Shown: positions 43,778 to 52,047, counted from the first letter of the stretch. The stretch is DNA of 64,000 nt from Nocardioides sp. Soil805 (GCF_001429625.1 NZ_LMSU01000001.1:1920003-1984002); one strand, 5' to 3'. The notes: generated from the letters alone by a model not told the origin. Translations and numbers: made by a program.

Positions 43778-43924
43778 CCGCGCGGGTGCGCAGTGAATGG
43801 GGGTGGCCGGACCTCGCTTCCCTGCGCGGGTGCGCAGGCAAGGGCACCGGGGATCCCTCCGAGGCCGCGCGGGCGCGCAGGGAAGGGGGCAGAGGATCCC
43901 CTCCATGGCTGCGCGCGTGGTCAG
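43778..43924. repeat. Palindrome array 3: four 16-bp cores at 43-44 bp period
   Basis: Between divergent TetR genes. Four copies of the reverse-complement form CTGCGCGGGTGCGCAG have centres starting at 43784, 43828, 43871 and 43915; spacings are 44, 43 and 44. The fourth is degenerate. Spacers are different from those of arrays 1 and 2, although GGAAGGG and GGATCCC-like words recur. The gap from 43925 to 43952 shows nothing else. Confidence 0.78.
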
Positions 43925-43952
43925 CACCACCGTGGACGACGCCACCCACCCC

Positions 43953-43970
43953 GGTTAGCGGGCGCTAACC
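43953..43970 (+). promoter_or_regulatory. TetR-type operator over the -10 box of the tetR gene at 43978
   Basis: GGTTAGCGGGCGCTAACC is a palindrome with perfect 8-base arms. TAACCT (43966-43971) is the -10 box, ending 6 bases before GTG 43978. It matches the mccB operator (GGTTAGCG..CG.TAACC) in sequence and in position relative to the start, so one regulator probably binds both. Confidence 0.78.
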
Positions 43971-43977
43971 TTGCGCG

Positions 43978-44532
43978 GTGAGTCCGCGGCGGCAGCAGAT
44001 CCTCGACATCGCCGCGGACCTGTTCGCCCAGCGGGGGTTCCACGGCGTCTCGGTGGCCGACCTCGGGGCGGCGTGCGGCATCTCGGGCCCCGCGCTCTAC
44101 AAGCACTTCCCGTCCAAGGACGCCGTGCTCGCCGAGATGCTCGTCTCCATCAGCGAGGAGCTGCTCGCGGTGGGCCGGCAGCGAGCCGGCACCGCGGCCG
44201 GCCCGACCGACGCCGTGGCGGCCCTCGTCGAGTGGCACGTCGAGTTCGCGCTGGCCCACCGCGCGCTGATCGTCGTGCAGGACCGGGACTGGTCCTCGCT
44301 CGCCGACGACGCCCGCGAGCAGGTGCGCGCGCTTCAGCGGGCCTACGTCGACGTCTGGGCCGGGCAGCTGCGCCTCGTGCACGAGGGCCTCGGACTCGAC
44401 CGCGCCCGGGCCATGGCGCACGTGGCCTTCGGGCTGCTCAACTCCACCCCGCACAGCAGCCTCCTGCCCGACGACCAGATGCACGAGCTGCTGCGCGACA
44501 TGGCCCTCGGGGCACTGCTGTCCCCCCGTTAG
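43978..44532 (+). CDS. TetR family regulator, likely repressor of the mcc operon
   Basis: A 184-residue regulator. Its helix-turn-helix is at about 6-50: RQQILDIAADLFAQRGFHG, VSVADLGAACGISGPALYKHFPSKDAVL. The ligand domain resembles acyl-CoA-responsive regulators of the AcrR/LiuR-like kind. The operator on its own promoter equals that on mccB, so autoregulation and control of leucine catabolism are inferred, perhaps with an acyl-CoA as inducer. GTG at 43978 follows the -10 box by 6 bases. Its TAG stop forms part of the -10 box of the ferritin gene. Confidence 0.88.
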   Translation: MSPRRQQILDIAADLFAQRGFHGVSVADLGAACGISGPALYKHFPSKDAVLAEMLVSISEELLAVGRQRAGTAAGPTDAVAALVEWHVEFALAHRALIVVQDRDWSSLADDAREQVRALQRAYVDVWAGQLRLVHEGLGLDRARAMAHVAFGLLNSTPHSSLLPDDQMHELLRDMALGALLSPR

Positions 44533-44542
44533 GGTGGGCTTC

Positions 44543-45058
44543 ATGAAGCTCAGTGACACGCTCGAGTCCGCGTTCAACGCGCAGATCACGCTGGAGTTCC
44601 AGGCCTCCCTGGTCTACCGGCAGCTGGCCATCGAGCTGGAGCTGAGGGACCTCCCGGGCATGTCGGCATGGCTGCGCCACCAGGCCGACGAGGAGATCGT
44701 CCACGCCAACAAGTTCATCGACCACGTCGCCGACCGCGACAACCACCCGGCCATCGGCGCCATCTCGGCCCCGGACGTCGCCGTCGACTCGGTGCTCGAC
44801 GCCTTCCAGGCGGCGCTGGCGCACGAGCAGAAGGTCTCCGAGTCGATCCGCAACCTCTACCGGACCGCCGAGGCCGAGGGCGACCTCGACTCGAGGCCGC
44901 TGCTCAACTGGTTCCTCGAGGAGCAGATCGAGGAGGAGGCCACGGTCAGCGAGATCATCGGGCGGGTCGTCATGATCGACGACGACGGCCCCGGCCTGCT
45001 ACGGCTCGACGAGGAGCTCGGCATGCGTCCGGTCGCGACCACCGAGGCAAAGGCCTGA
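44543..45058 (+). CDS. Ferritin
   Basis: A 171-residue four-helix-bundle ferritin (non-heme type). Iron ligands of the ferroxidase centre fall in ITLEFQASLVYRQLA (Glu18), ADEEIVHANKF (Glu near 50 and His near 53) and FLEEQIEEEATVSEI (Glu and Gln near 127-130). It stores and detoxifies iron in the cytosol as a 24-mer. ATG at 44543 follows TAGGGT (44530-44535) by 7 bases; that box starts with the stop codon of the upstream TetR gene. No heme-ligand methionine pattern of bacterioferritin is evident. Confidence 0.93.
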   Translation: MKLSDTLESAFNAQITLEFQASLVYRQLAIELELRDLPGMSAWLRHQADEEIVHANKFIDHVADRDNHPAIGAISAPDVAVDSVLDAFQAALAHEQKVSESIRNLYRTAEAEGDLDSRPLLNWFLEEQIEEEATVSEIIGRVVMIDDDGPGLLRLDEELGMRPVATTEAKA

Positions 45059-45088
45059 TCGAGGCCTGACCCGGGCCTGACGCAGGCC

Positions 45089-45760
45089 TCACCACCAGCG
45101 CCCGACGTCGGCTTCCGGGTCGGCCTCGAGCGCAGTCAGGATCCGCGCGGCCCGCAGCGCGGCGTCCTCCGCCACCGCGAGGTCGTCGGCGCCCCCGCGG
45201 CCGGCGAGCGCGTGCAGCCCGGCGAGCACCGCCTCCCGCGACAGGCCCCGGAGCTGGAGCAGCACGAACGGGTCCGCCTGGAGCAGCCAACCCACCTGGG
45301 TCAGCACGGCCAGCGCGTGCGGGCACGGGTCGAGCCACGAGTCGCACGTGCAGGTGGAGCCGAGCTCCCCGCCGTACGGCAGCAGCTCGATGCCGGCCTC
45401 CTCGCAGGCCTCGAGCAGCGCGTAGGGCAGCTGGCCGGCCAGCATCGCGGCGATCCGTCCCGACTCGGCCCCGACGAGCTCGACGAACGTGGCGCGGTCG
45501 CGCTCGTCGAGGACCGGCACGCTGATCGTGACGGTCCACGCGTCGTCGCGGTCGCTCACCGCGGCGACCGCGGAGCCGGAGTCGACGGCGATGGCCCCGA
45601 CCTCCCCCGCGCGGGCCAGCGCCCGCCCCCGGCGCAGCTCGGCGACCGCGAAGGCCGACTCCTCCACCGCCCGGCCCCACGCCTTGCTCCACCACGTGCC
45701 GCCTCCACCGCCCCGCCGCGGGGGGATCCGGGGATGGGTGACCGTGTGGCGGCCGGTCAC
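45089..45760 (-). CDS. SWIM zinc-finger protein, partner of SNF2 helicase
   Basis: A 223-residue protein. The SWIM motif CTCDSWLDPCPHALAVL (about 140-156) binds zinc (CxC..CxH). N-terminal residues (TWWSKAWGRAVEESAFAVAELRRGRALARAGEV) are the conserved region of bacterial SWIM proteins that travel with SNF2 helicases. It probably helps the helicase bind nucleic acid or protein. GTG at 45760 overlaps the helicase stop by GTGA (45757-45760), so the two are translationally coupled. Confidence 0.85.
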   Translation of the reverse strand: MTGRHTVTHPRIPPRRGGGGGTWWSKAWGRAVEESAFAVAELRRGRALARAGEVGAIAVDSGSAVAAVSDRDDAWTVTISVPVLDERDRATFVELVGAESGRIAAMLAGQLPYALLEACEEAGIELLPYGGELGSTCTCDSWLDPCPHALAVLTQVGWLLQADPFVLLQLRGLSREAVLAGLHALAGRGGADDLAVAEDAALRAARILTALEADPEADVGRWW

Positions 45761-48558
45761 GGACGCGTCCCGCGCAGCTCCACCAGGTCGCGCAGCTCGT
45801 CGTTGCTCAGCTCGGTGAGCCCGGCCTCCCCCCGGCCCAGCACCGTGTCGGCGAGGGCGCGCTTGCGGGAGAGCAGCTCGGCGATCTTCTCCTCGATCGT
45901 GCCCTGGGTGATGAAGCGGTGCACCTGCACGGGCCGGGTCTGCCCGATCCGGTAGGCGCGGTCGGTGGCCTGCTCCTCGACGGCGGGGTTCCACCACCGG
46001 TCCACGTGGATGACGTGGTCGGCCCGGGTGAGGTTGAGCCCCGTGCCACCGGCCTTGAGCGACAGCAGGAAGACCGGCACCCCGCCCTCGGCACCGGCCG
46101 TGCCGTCGGCGGACCCGGCCTGGAACCGCGCCACCATCGCCTCCCGCTCCCGGACGGGGGTGCCGCCGTGCAGGAACTGGTGCGGCACCCCCGCCCGGGC
46201 CAGGTGGCGCTCAAGCAGCCGCGCCATCGCGACGTACTGGGTGAACACCAGGGCGGCACCGCCCTCGGCGAGCACGGTGCCGATCAGCTCGTCGAGCAGG
46301 TCGAGCTTCTCCGAGCGGCCGGCCGGTCGGGGGTCGGACTGCTTGAGGAAGTGGGCCGGGTGGTTGCAGATCTGCTTGAGCCCGGTGAGCAGCGTGAGCA
46401 CCAGCCCGCGGCGGGTGTCCTCGTCGGCCTCCTCGATGCGCCGCATGCAGTCGCGCACGTAGGTCTCGTAGAGGACGACCTGCTCGCGGGTCAGCCCGAT
46501 CAGGTGGTCGGTCTCGGTCTTGGCCGGCAGCTCGGGGGCGATCCCGGGGTCCGACTTGCGGCGGCGCAGCAGGAACGGGCCGATCAGGTCGGCGAACTGG
46601 CGCGCCTTGGTCGGCTCGAGGCCCGACTCGATGGGGGCCGCCCACACCTTGCGGAAGGCGTTGCGGCTGCCGAGCAGGCCCGGGACCGCCCAGTCGAGGA
46701 TCGCCCAGAGCTCGGTGAGGTCGTTCTCGACGGGGGTGCCGGTCAGCGCGACCCGCGCGGCGCTCGGGATCGTCCGCAGCGCCCGGGCCGTCGAGGACCG
46801 GGCGTTCTTGACGTGCTGCGCCTCGTCGGCGACCACGAGCCCCCACGCGACGCCCGCCAGCTGCTCGGCGTCGTTGCGCATCGTCCCGTAGGTCGTCAGC
46901 ACGAAGCCCGGGTCGCCGAGCACCTCGTCGGCACCCAGCCCCTCCAGCGTGCGTCCCGCACCGTGCAGGCGACGGACGGGTACGCCGGGGGCGAACCGCC
47001 GGATCTCGGCTTCCCAGTTGCCGAGCAGCGACGCCGGGCACACCACGAGGGTCGGCCCGCGACGTTGCGTCGGTTGAGCAGCGAGCGGAGCGAGGGTGTC
47101 GAAGCCCGCCTCGTGCCGGTGAAGGTGCAGCGCGATGACCTGCACCGTCTTGCCCAGGCCCATGTCGTCGGCCAGGCAGGCGCCGAGCCCGAGCCCGGTC
47201 AGCTCGGCCAGCCAGGTGAACCCGTGGCGCTGGTAGTCGCGCAGCGTGGCCGCCAGCCCGGCCGGCACCTCGATCGGGTCCCGCACGGCCGCGGTCAGGA
47301 GCTGGTCGCGGACCCTGAGCAGCGAGGCACCGACGACCGCCTGGTGCTCGACGTCCTCGACCTGCACGACCTCGGTGAGCGTGGCGGCGAGGGCGGCAGC
47401 CGGCGCGACCCGCTTGATCAGCCGCTTGCGCGCCCGCTTGAGCACCGCGGAGTCGACGACCGTCCAGTGGTCGCGGATCCTGATGACCGGCGTCGCGGCG
47501 GTGGCCAGCGCGTCCATCTCCTCGTCGCTGAGCGCGTCGCCGTGCAGCGCCAGCTGCCAGGAGAACCCGAAGAGCGCGTCCGGCCCGAACAGCCCGGTCT
47601 GCAGGGGCTCGTCGCGGCCGGCGGAGGGCCCGGACAGCACGACGCGCGAGGTCACGTCGCGATCGAGGTAGCGCGGCCACAGCACCTGCACCCCGACCGC
47701 GTCGAGGGCCAGCGCCCCCTCGTCGAGCAGGCTCAGCAGCTCGTCGCTGTCCAGGGTGATCTGGTCGGGGACCCGCAGCGCCAGCAGCCGGTCGAGCACC
47801 GGCCAGGCCTCCGCGGCCGCGCGCAGGGCGATGGAGGCGTGCGTGCGAGCCCGGTCGCCGAAACCGTGGCTGCTGCCGGGCTCGTCGCCCTCGGTCCACA
47901 GCAGGGCGGCGTCCGCGACGTGCGCGGCGTTGTCGGCGGCCACGACCTGGAGGACCAGGCGCACGGCGCCCGCGACCAGCTCCTCCTCGTCGGCCTCGAC
48001 CCGGAGCGCGAGGTTGACCAGCTGGGGGCGGTCGTCGCTGCCCCGCGCCCTCGCGCGGGCGACCCGCTCCTCGAGGCGGCGGGTGAAGTCGGGGTCCACA
48101 CGACGCGGCGCGGCCGCTGTCGCCGCGTCCCGCGCGGGACTGCGGCGGGTCGCCAGGGGCGCGGCCCGGGGCATGGCGTCGGCCACCGCGTCCAGGACCG
48201 CACGGACGATGCCCTCGGCCGTGCCCTCGTCGAGCCCCTCGCGCGCCCGGGCGCGGGCGAGCTGGGCGATCCGGTCCTCGTCGGTGGCGTCGAGGCCGGC
48301 CACCTGCCAGCGGGTGCCGGTCTCGTCGGGGCCGAAGCGCCCGGCGGCCACGAGGCGCATGCCCAGCAGGGCGGCGCCGCTGAGCAGGGCGACGCTGGGG
48401 TGCACGTCGGACTGCGCGTGCGCCCGGGTCAGCACCGGCAGCGCGCCGCGGATCGGGAGGCTGACCGTGCGCCGACCACCGGTGAACTCGACCGTCCCGT
48501 CGCGGGGCTGCTCTCCCGCCCTGAAGGTGGCGGGACCGCTGACCGGGACGAAGCTCAC
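45757..48558 (-). CDS. SNF2-family DEAD/DEAH ATPase (helicase-like)
   Basis: A 933-residue SWI2/SNF2 ATPase. The N-terminal 430 residues are an accessory region of the bacterial SNF2 type (EIDLDSDELLSLL-like acidic stretches). The motor has LADDMGLGKTVQVIAL (Walker A Gly467-Thr471), VVCPASLLGNWEAEI, VVADEAQHVKN (motif II), ALTGTPVENDLTELW, and in the second lobe LVFTQYVAMARLLERHL, LSLKAGGTGLNL and RAYRIGQTRPVQVHRF. Residues 485-496 (GFDTLAPLAAQP) come from an in-frame 36-bp dispersed repeat. GTG at 48558 follows TAGGTT by 7 bases. Its partner is the SWIM protein downstream. Confidence 0.9.
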   Translation of the reverse strand: MSFVPVSGPATFRAGEQPRDGTVEFTGGRRTVSLPIRGALPVLTRAHAQSDVHPSVALLSGAALLGMRLVAAGRFGPDETGTRWQVAGLDATDEDRIAQLARARAREGLDEGTAEGIVRAVLDAVADAMPRAAPLATRRSPARDAATAAAPRRVDPDFTRRLEERVARARARGSDDRPQLVNLALRVEADEEELVAGAVRLVLQVVAADNAAHVADAALLWTEGDEPGSSHGFGDRARTHASIALRAAAEAWPVLDRLLALRVPDQITLDSDELLSLLDEGALALDAVGVQVLWPRYLDRDVTSRVVLSGPSAGRDEPLQTGLFGPDALFGFSWQLALHGDALSDEEMDALATAATPVIRIRDHWTVVDSAVLKRARKRLIKRVAPAAALAATLTEVVQVEDVEHQAVVGASLLRVRDQLLTAAVRDPIEVPAGLAATLRDYQRHGFTWLAELTGLGLGACLADDMGLGKTVQVIALHLHRHEAGFDTLAPLAAQPTQRRGPTLVVCPASLLGNWEAEIRRFAPGVPVRRLHGAGRTLEGLGADEVLGDPGFVLTTYGTMRNDAEQLAGVAWGLVVADEAQHVKNARSSTARALRTIPSAARVALTGTPVENDLTELWAILDWAVPGLLGSRNAFRKVWAAPIESGLEPTKARQFADLIGPFLLRRRKSDPGIAPELPAKTETDHLIGLTREQVVLYETYVRDCMRRIEEADEDTRRGLVLTLLTGLKQICNHPAHFLKQSDPRPAGRSEKLDLLDELIGTVLAEGGAALVFTQYVAMARLLERHLARAGVPHQFLHGGTPVREREAMVARFQAGSADGTAGAEGGVPVFLLSLKAGGTGLNLTRADHVIHVDRWWNPAVEEQATDRAYRIGQTRPVQVHRFITQGTIEEKIAELLSRKRALADTVLGRGEAGLTELSNDELRDLVELRGTRP
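47071..47106. repeat. 36-bp dispersed repeat inside the SNF2 gene
   Basis: On the minus strand it starts GGCTTCGACACCCTCGCTCC and ends GCTGCTCAACCG. It matches the copy at 39305-39340 in 31 of 36 positions. It keeps the reading frame open and encodes GFDTLAPLAAQP between Walker A and the VVCPASLL motif, a place where homologous proteins usually have a short variable loop. Confidence 0.75.
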
Positions 48559-48621
48559 GTCCCGCAACCTAGCCCGCGGCCCCGACACCCGTGCGTGCCG
48601 GCAGCGGCTAGCGTCGTACCC

Positions 48622-49110
48622 ATGGACATCCTCGACTCCCCCCTCGCCCGCCTCGACGGCACCCCCGGCACGCTCCGCGACCTCACGGGCGGCCGCCCAG
48701 CCCTGCTGGTCAACGTCGCCAGCAAGTGCGGCCTGACGCCGCAGTACGCCGGGCTCGAGGAGCTGCAGGAGAAGTACGCCCACCGCGGCTTCACCGTCGT
48801 CGGGCTGCCGTGCAACCAGTTCGGCGGCCAGGAGCCCGGCAGCTCGGAGGAGATCGCGGAGTTCTGCTCGGCGACGTACGGCGTGAGCTTCCCGATGAGC
48901 GAGAAGGTCGAGGTCAACGGCGAGGACCGCCACGAGGTCTACCGCCGGCTCGTCGAGACGCCCGACGAGAAGGGCGAGGCCGGCGACGTCCAGTGGAACT
49001 TCGAGAAGTTCCTCCTCGACGCCGACGGCGCCGTCGTCGCCCGCTTCGGCCCACGCGTGGAGCCGCAGGACCCGCGGGTCGTCGACCACATCGAGACGCT
49101 GATCGGCTGA
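48622..49110 (+). CDS. Glutathione peroxidase-family thiol peroxidase
   Basis: A 162-residue thioredoxin-fold peroxidase. NVASKCGLTPQY holds the peroxidatic Cys36; LPCNQFGGQEPGSSEEI contains the conserved Gln and a candidate resolving Cys; WNFEKFL supplies the conserved Trp. Actinobacteria lack glutathione, so it is likely reduced by thioredoxin or mycoredoxin rather than glutathione (family knowledge). ATG at 48622 follows TAGCGT (48609-48614) by 7 bases. One base separates its stop from the next gene. Confidence 0.92.
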   Translation: MDILDSPLARLDGTPGTLRDLTGGRPALLVNVASKCGLTPQYAGLEELQEKYAHRGFTVVGLPCNQFGGQEPGSSEEIAEFCSATYGVSFPMSEKVEVNGEDRHEVYRRLVETPDEKGEAGDVQWNFEKFLLDADGAVVARFGPRVEPQDPRVVDHIETLIG

Positions 49111-49111
49111 C

Positions 49112-50287
49112 GTGGACGTCGCCGCGCTGCTCGTCGACCACCCGGTGGTCGACGGCCACAACGACCTGCTGTGGACCGCCCGGGACCTGACCGCCTACGA
49201 CTGGGGCCGGCTCGACGTCGGCGCCGGCGGCACGCCCACGCACACCGACCTCCCCCGGCTGCGCGCCGGCGGGGTGGGCGCGCAGTTCTGGTCGGTCTAC
49301 GTCCCGACCCGCCTGGGCGGCGGGCACGCGGTGAGCGCCACGCTCGAGCAGGTCGACGCGGCGTACGCCCTCACCGAGCGGTACGCCGACCGGCTGGTGC
49401 TGGCGCGCACCGCGGACGAGGTCGAGGCGGCCTGGGCGTCGGGGCGGATCGCCTCCCTCCTGGGCGCCGAGGGCGGGCACTCGATCGACTGCTCGCTCGG
49501 GACGCTGCGCGCGCTGCACGCCCTCGGGGTGCGCTACCTGACGCTGACCCACAACGCGAACACCCCGTGGGCCGACTCCGCCACGGACCGCCCCGTGGCC
49601 GGCGGGCTGACGCCCTTCGGGCGCGAGGTCGTGCGCGAGATGAACCGGGTCGGGATGATGGTCGACCTCTCCCACGTCTCCGCCGACACCATGCGCGACG
49701 CCCTCGCGGTCACCGAGGTCCCGGCGATCTTCAGCCACAGCTCGGCGCGCGCGGTGACCGACAGCCCGCGCAACGCCCCGGACGACGTGCTGGAGACGCT
49801 GCGCGACCAGGGCGGGGTCTGCATGGTGACGTTCGTGCCCAAGTTCGTGAACCAGGCCTGCGCGGACTGGCACCGCGCGGCCGTCGAGGCGGCGGCCGCC
49901 GAGGGCATCGCCGAGGCCGACGGGGCGCGCTTTTCGCCCTGGTACGCCGCCCACCGCGCGGCCCACCCGGAGCCGGTCGCCGACCTGTCCGACGTGGTCG
50001 CGCACTGCGAGCACGTGCGTGAGGTGGCCGGCATCGAGCACGTCGGGCTCGGCGGCGACTACGACGGCGTGGAGGTGCTGCCCACCGGGCTCGAGGACGT
50101 CACCGGCTACCCGAGGCTGCTGTCCGCGCTCGCCGACCGGGGCTGGTCCGCCGACGACCTGGCCCGCCTGACCTGCCGCAACGTGCTGCGGGTGATGCGT
50201 GACGTGGAGTCCGGCGCACGGACGATCCGGGCCCGACGGGGCCCGAGCCTGGCCCGCATCGAGGACGTCGACCGCCCGCACGGGTGA
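49112..50287 (+). CDS. Membrane dipeptidase-type peptidase (family M19)
   Basis: A 391-residue binuclear zinc dipeptidase. VDGHNDLLW provides His16 and Asp18; LLGAEGGHSID provides the bridging Glu; FSHSSARAV and GLGGDYDGVE complete the site. No signal peptide or lipid anchor is present, so it acts in the cytosol. The M19 family cleaves dipeptides, including those with D-residues. GTG start one base after the peroxidase stop, implying cotranscription. Confidence 0.9.
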   Translation: MDVAALLVDHPVVDGHNDLLWTARDLTAYDWGRLDVGAGGTPTHTDLPRLRAGGVGAQFWSVYVPTRLGGGHAVSATLEQVDAAYALTERYADRLVLARTADEVEAAWASGRIASLLGAEGGHSIDCSLGTLRALHALGVRYLTLTHNANTPWADSATDRPVAGGLTPFGREVVREMNRVGMMVDLSHVSADTMRDALAVTEVPAIFSHSSARAVTDSPRNAPDDVLETLRDQGGVCMVTFVPKFVNQACADWHRAAVEAAAAEGIAEADGARFSPWYAAHRAAHPEPVADLSDVVAHCEHVREVAGIEHVGLGGDYDGVEVLPTGLEDVTGYPRLLSALADRGWSADDLARLTCRNVLRVMRDVESGARTIRARRGPSLARIEDVDRPHG

Positions 50288-50331
50288 GGCAGCACACGTC
50301 CGAAGTCGTTCTCAAGTAGTGGGTGGTTGTC

Positions 50332-50347
50332 GGTGGCAACTGCCACC
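50332..50347. promoter_or_regulatory. Palindromic operator candidate before the DHA2 exporter
   Basis: GGTGGCAACTGCCACC is a perfect palindrome with 7-base arms. It ends within the ACCATT (50345-50350) that could serve as -10 box 5 bases before GTG 50356, so a bound repressor would block transcription. No regulator gene lies beside the transporter. Confidence 0.5.
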
Positions 50348-50355
50348 ATTCTCCG

Positions 50356-51936
50356 GTGACCACAGACCTCCAGCAGCATCCCGCCGAGAGCCCGGCGGGC
50401 GGCGACTCCGACAGGCTCGACAAGAGCGTCCTCCTCGTCGCGGGCGTCGTCGTCCTCGGCGCGATCATGTCCATCCTCGACATCACCGTCGTCTCGGTGG
50501 CCCTCGAGACCTTCCAGCGCGAGTTCGACGCCACCGCGGCCGAGGTCGCCTGGACGATGACCGGCTACACCCTCGCCCTGGCCAGCGTCATCCCGCTGAC
50601 CGGCTGGGCAGCCGACCGCTTCGGCACCAAGCGCCTCTACCTGCTGGCGGTGCTGCTCTTCACCGCCGGCTCCGTGCTGTGCGCCACCGCCACCAGCCTC
50701 GAGATGCTGGTGCTGTTCCGCGTCCTGCAGGGCCTCGGCGGCGGGATGCTGATGCCCCTGGGCATGACGATCCTGACCCGGGCCGCCGGTCCGGAGCGCG
50801 TCGGCCGGGTGATGGCCGTCCTCGGCATCCCCATGCTGCTCGGCCCGATCTTCGGCCCGATCCTCGGCGGTGCGCTCATCGACAGCGCCTCGTGGCACTG
50901 GATCTTCCTCATCAACCTGCCGATCGGCGCCGCCGCCATCGTCTACGCCTGGATCGTCCTGCCCAAGGACGAGGTCGAGCCGTCGGAGACCTTCGACTGG
51001 CTGGGCATGCTGCTGCTGTCCCCGGGCCTCGCGGCGTTCCTCTACGGCGTGAGCTCCATCCCCGAGCACGGCACCGCCCTGACCCCCGAGGTCATGGTCC
51101 CGATGGTCCTGGGCGCCCTGCTGATCATCGCGTTCGTGCCGTGGGCCCTCAACCGGCGCAACCTCCACCCACTGGTCGAGCTGCGCCTGTTCAAGAACCG
51201 CAACATGACGGTCGCGGTGCTGGCGATGATGCTCTTCGCGATCGCCTTCTTCGGGGCGTCGCTGCTGTTCCCGCTCTACTTCATCCAGGTCCGCGGCGAG
51301 GACGCCCTCGGCGCCGGGCTGCTGCTGGCCCCCCAGGGCATCGGCGCCATGATCACGATGCCGATCGCCGGGATCCTGGCCGACCGGATCGGGCCCGGCA
51401 AGATCGTGCTCACCGGCATCACCGTGATCACCGTCGGCATGGCGATGTTCACCCAGATCGAGGCGGACACCTCCTACCCCTACATCCTCGGTGCGCTCTT
51501 CGTGATGGGCCTCGGCATGGGCGGGACGATGATGCCGATCATGACCGCCGCGCTGGCGACGCTCACCGCGCACAACGTCGCCCGCGGCTCGACGCTGCTC
51601 AACATCACCCAGCAGGTCGCGGCCTCCATGGGCACGGCGCTGTTCTCGGTGATCCTCACCAACGAGCTCAAGGGCAAGGAGTCGGTCGCCGTCGCGGGTG
51701 CTCTGCAGTCCGCGGGTGACGACCAGGCCGCCGTGGCGGCCGTGCTCGAGAAGTTCGGGCTCAGCCCCGACCAGCTCGACGCCGTCCTGGCCCAGGTGCC
51801 CGCAGACATGGCCGACGCGTTCGCCACCGTGTTCATGGTGGCGACGATCCTCGTCGCCTGCTGCCTCATCCCGGCGGCGTTCCTGCCGCGCACCAAGGTC
51901 GCTCCGGTCGACCCCGCGGCGATGATGGGTCACTGA
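50356..51936 (+). CDS. MFS drug exporter, DHA2/EmrB family
   Basis: A 526-residue, fourteen-helix DHA2 transporter. Family marks are LDITVVSVALETFQREF in helix 1, MTGYTLALASVIPLTGWAADRFG, RVLQGLGGGMLMPLGMTIL, and the antiporter motif C-like GIPMLLGPIFGPILGGALID in helix 5, followed by WHWIFLINLPIG. It probably exports hydrophobic drugs or metabolites with protons. GTG 50356 is preferred; GTG 50323 would add 11 residues and cross the palindrome. A strong hairpin terminator follows. Confidence 0.9.
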   Translation: MTTDLQQHPAESPAGGDSDRLDKSVLLVAGVVVLGAIMSILDITVVSVALETFQREFDATAAEVAWTMTGYTLALASVIPLTGWAADRFGTKRLYLLAVLLFTAGSVLCATATSLEMLVLFRVLQGLGGGMLMPLGMTILTRAAGPERVGRVMAVLGIPMLLGPIFGPILGGALIDSASWHWIFLINLPIGAAAIVYAWIVLPKDEVEPSETFDWLGMLLLSPGLAAFLYGVSSIPEHGTALTPEVMVPMVLGALLIIAFVPWALNRRNLHPLVELRLFKNRNMTVAVLAMMLFAIAFFGASLLFPLYFIQVRGEDALGAGLLLAPQGIGAMITMPIAGILADRIGPGKIVLTGITVITVGMAMFTQIEADTSYPYILGALFVMGLGMGGTMMPIMTAALATLTAHNVARGSTLLNITQQVAASMGTALFSVILTNELKGKESVAVAGALQSAGDDQAAVAAVLEKFGLSPDQLDAVLAQVPADMADAFATVFMVATILVACCLIPAAFLPRTKVAPVDPAAMMGH

Positions 51937-51950
51937 CCCGGTCCCACGGC

Positions 51951-51993
51951 CGACGATGGCCCGTCCCCCTCCGCGGGGGGCGGGCCGTCGTCG
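51951..51993 (+). terminator. Intrinsic-type terminator hairpin after the DHA2 exporter
   Basis: Arms CGACGATGGCCCGTCCCCC (51951-51969) and GGGGGGCGGGCCGTCGTCG (51975-51993) form a 19-bp stem with two G-U pairs in the plus-strand RNA and a 5-base loop. Only two T follow, as is common in Actinobacteria. It lies 14 bases after the stop. Confidence 0.7.
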
Positions 51994-52047
51994 TTCCGCG
52001 GGCGGGGCGCGGGACGGTCCGCAGGCCCGCGGCGACGGGCGATGGGC

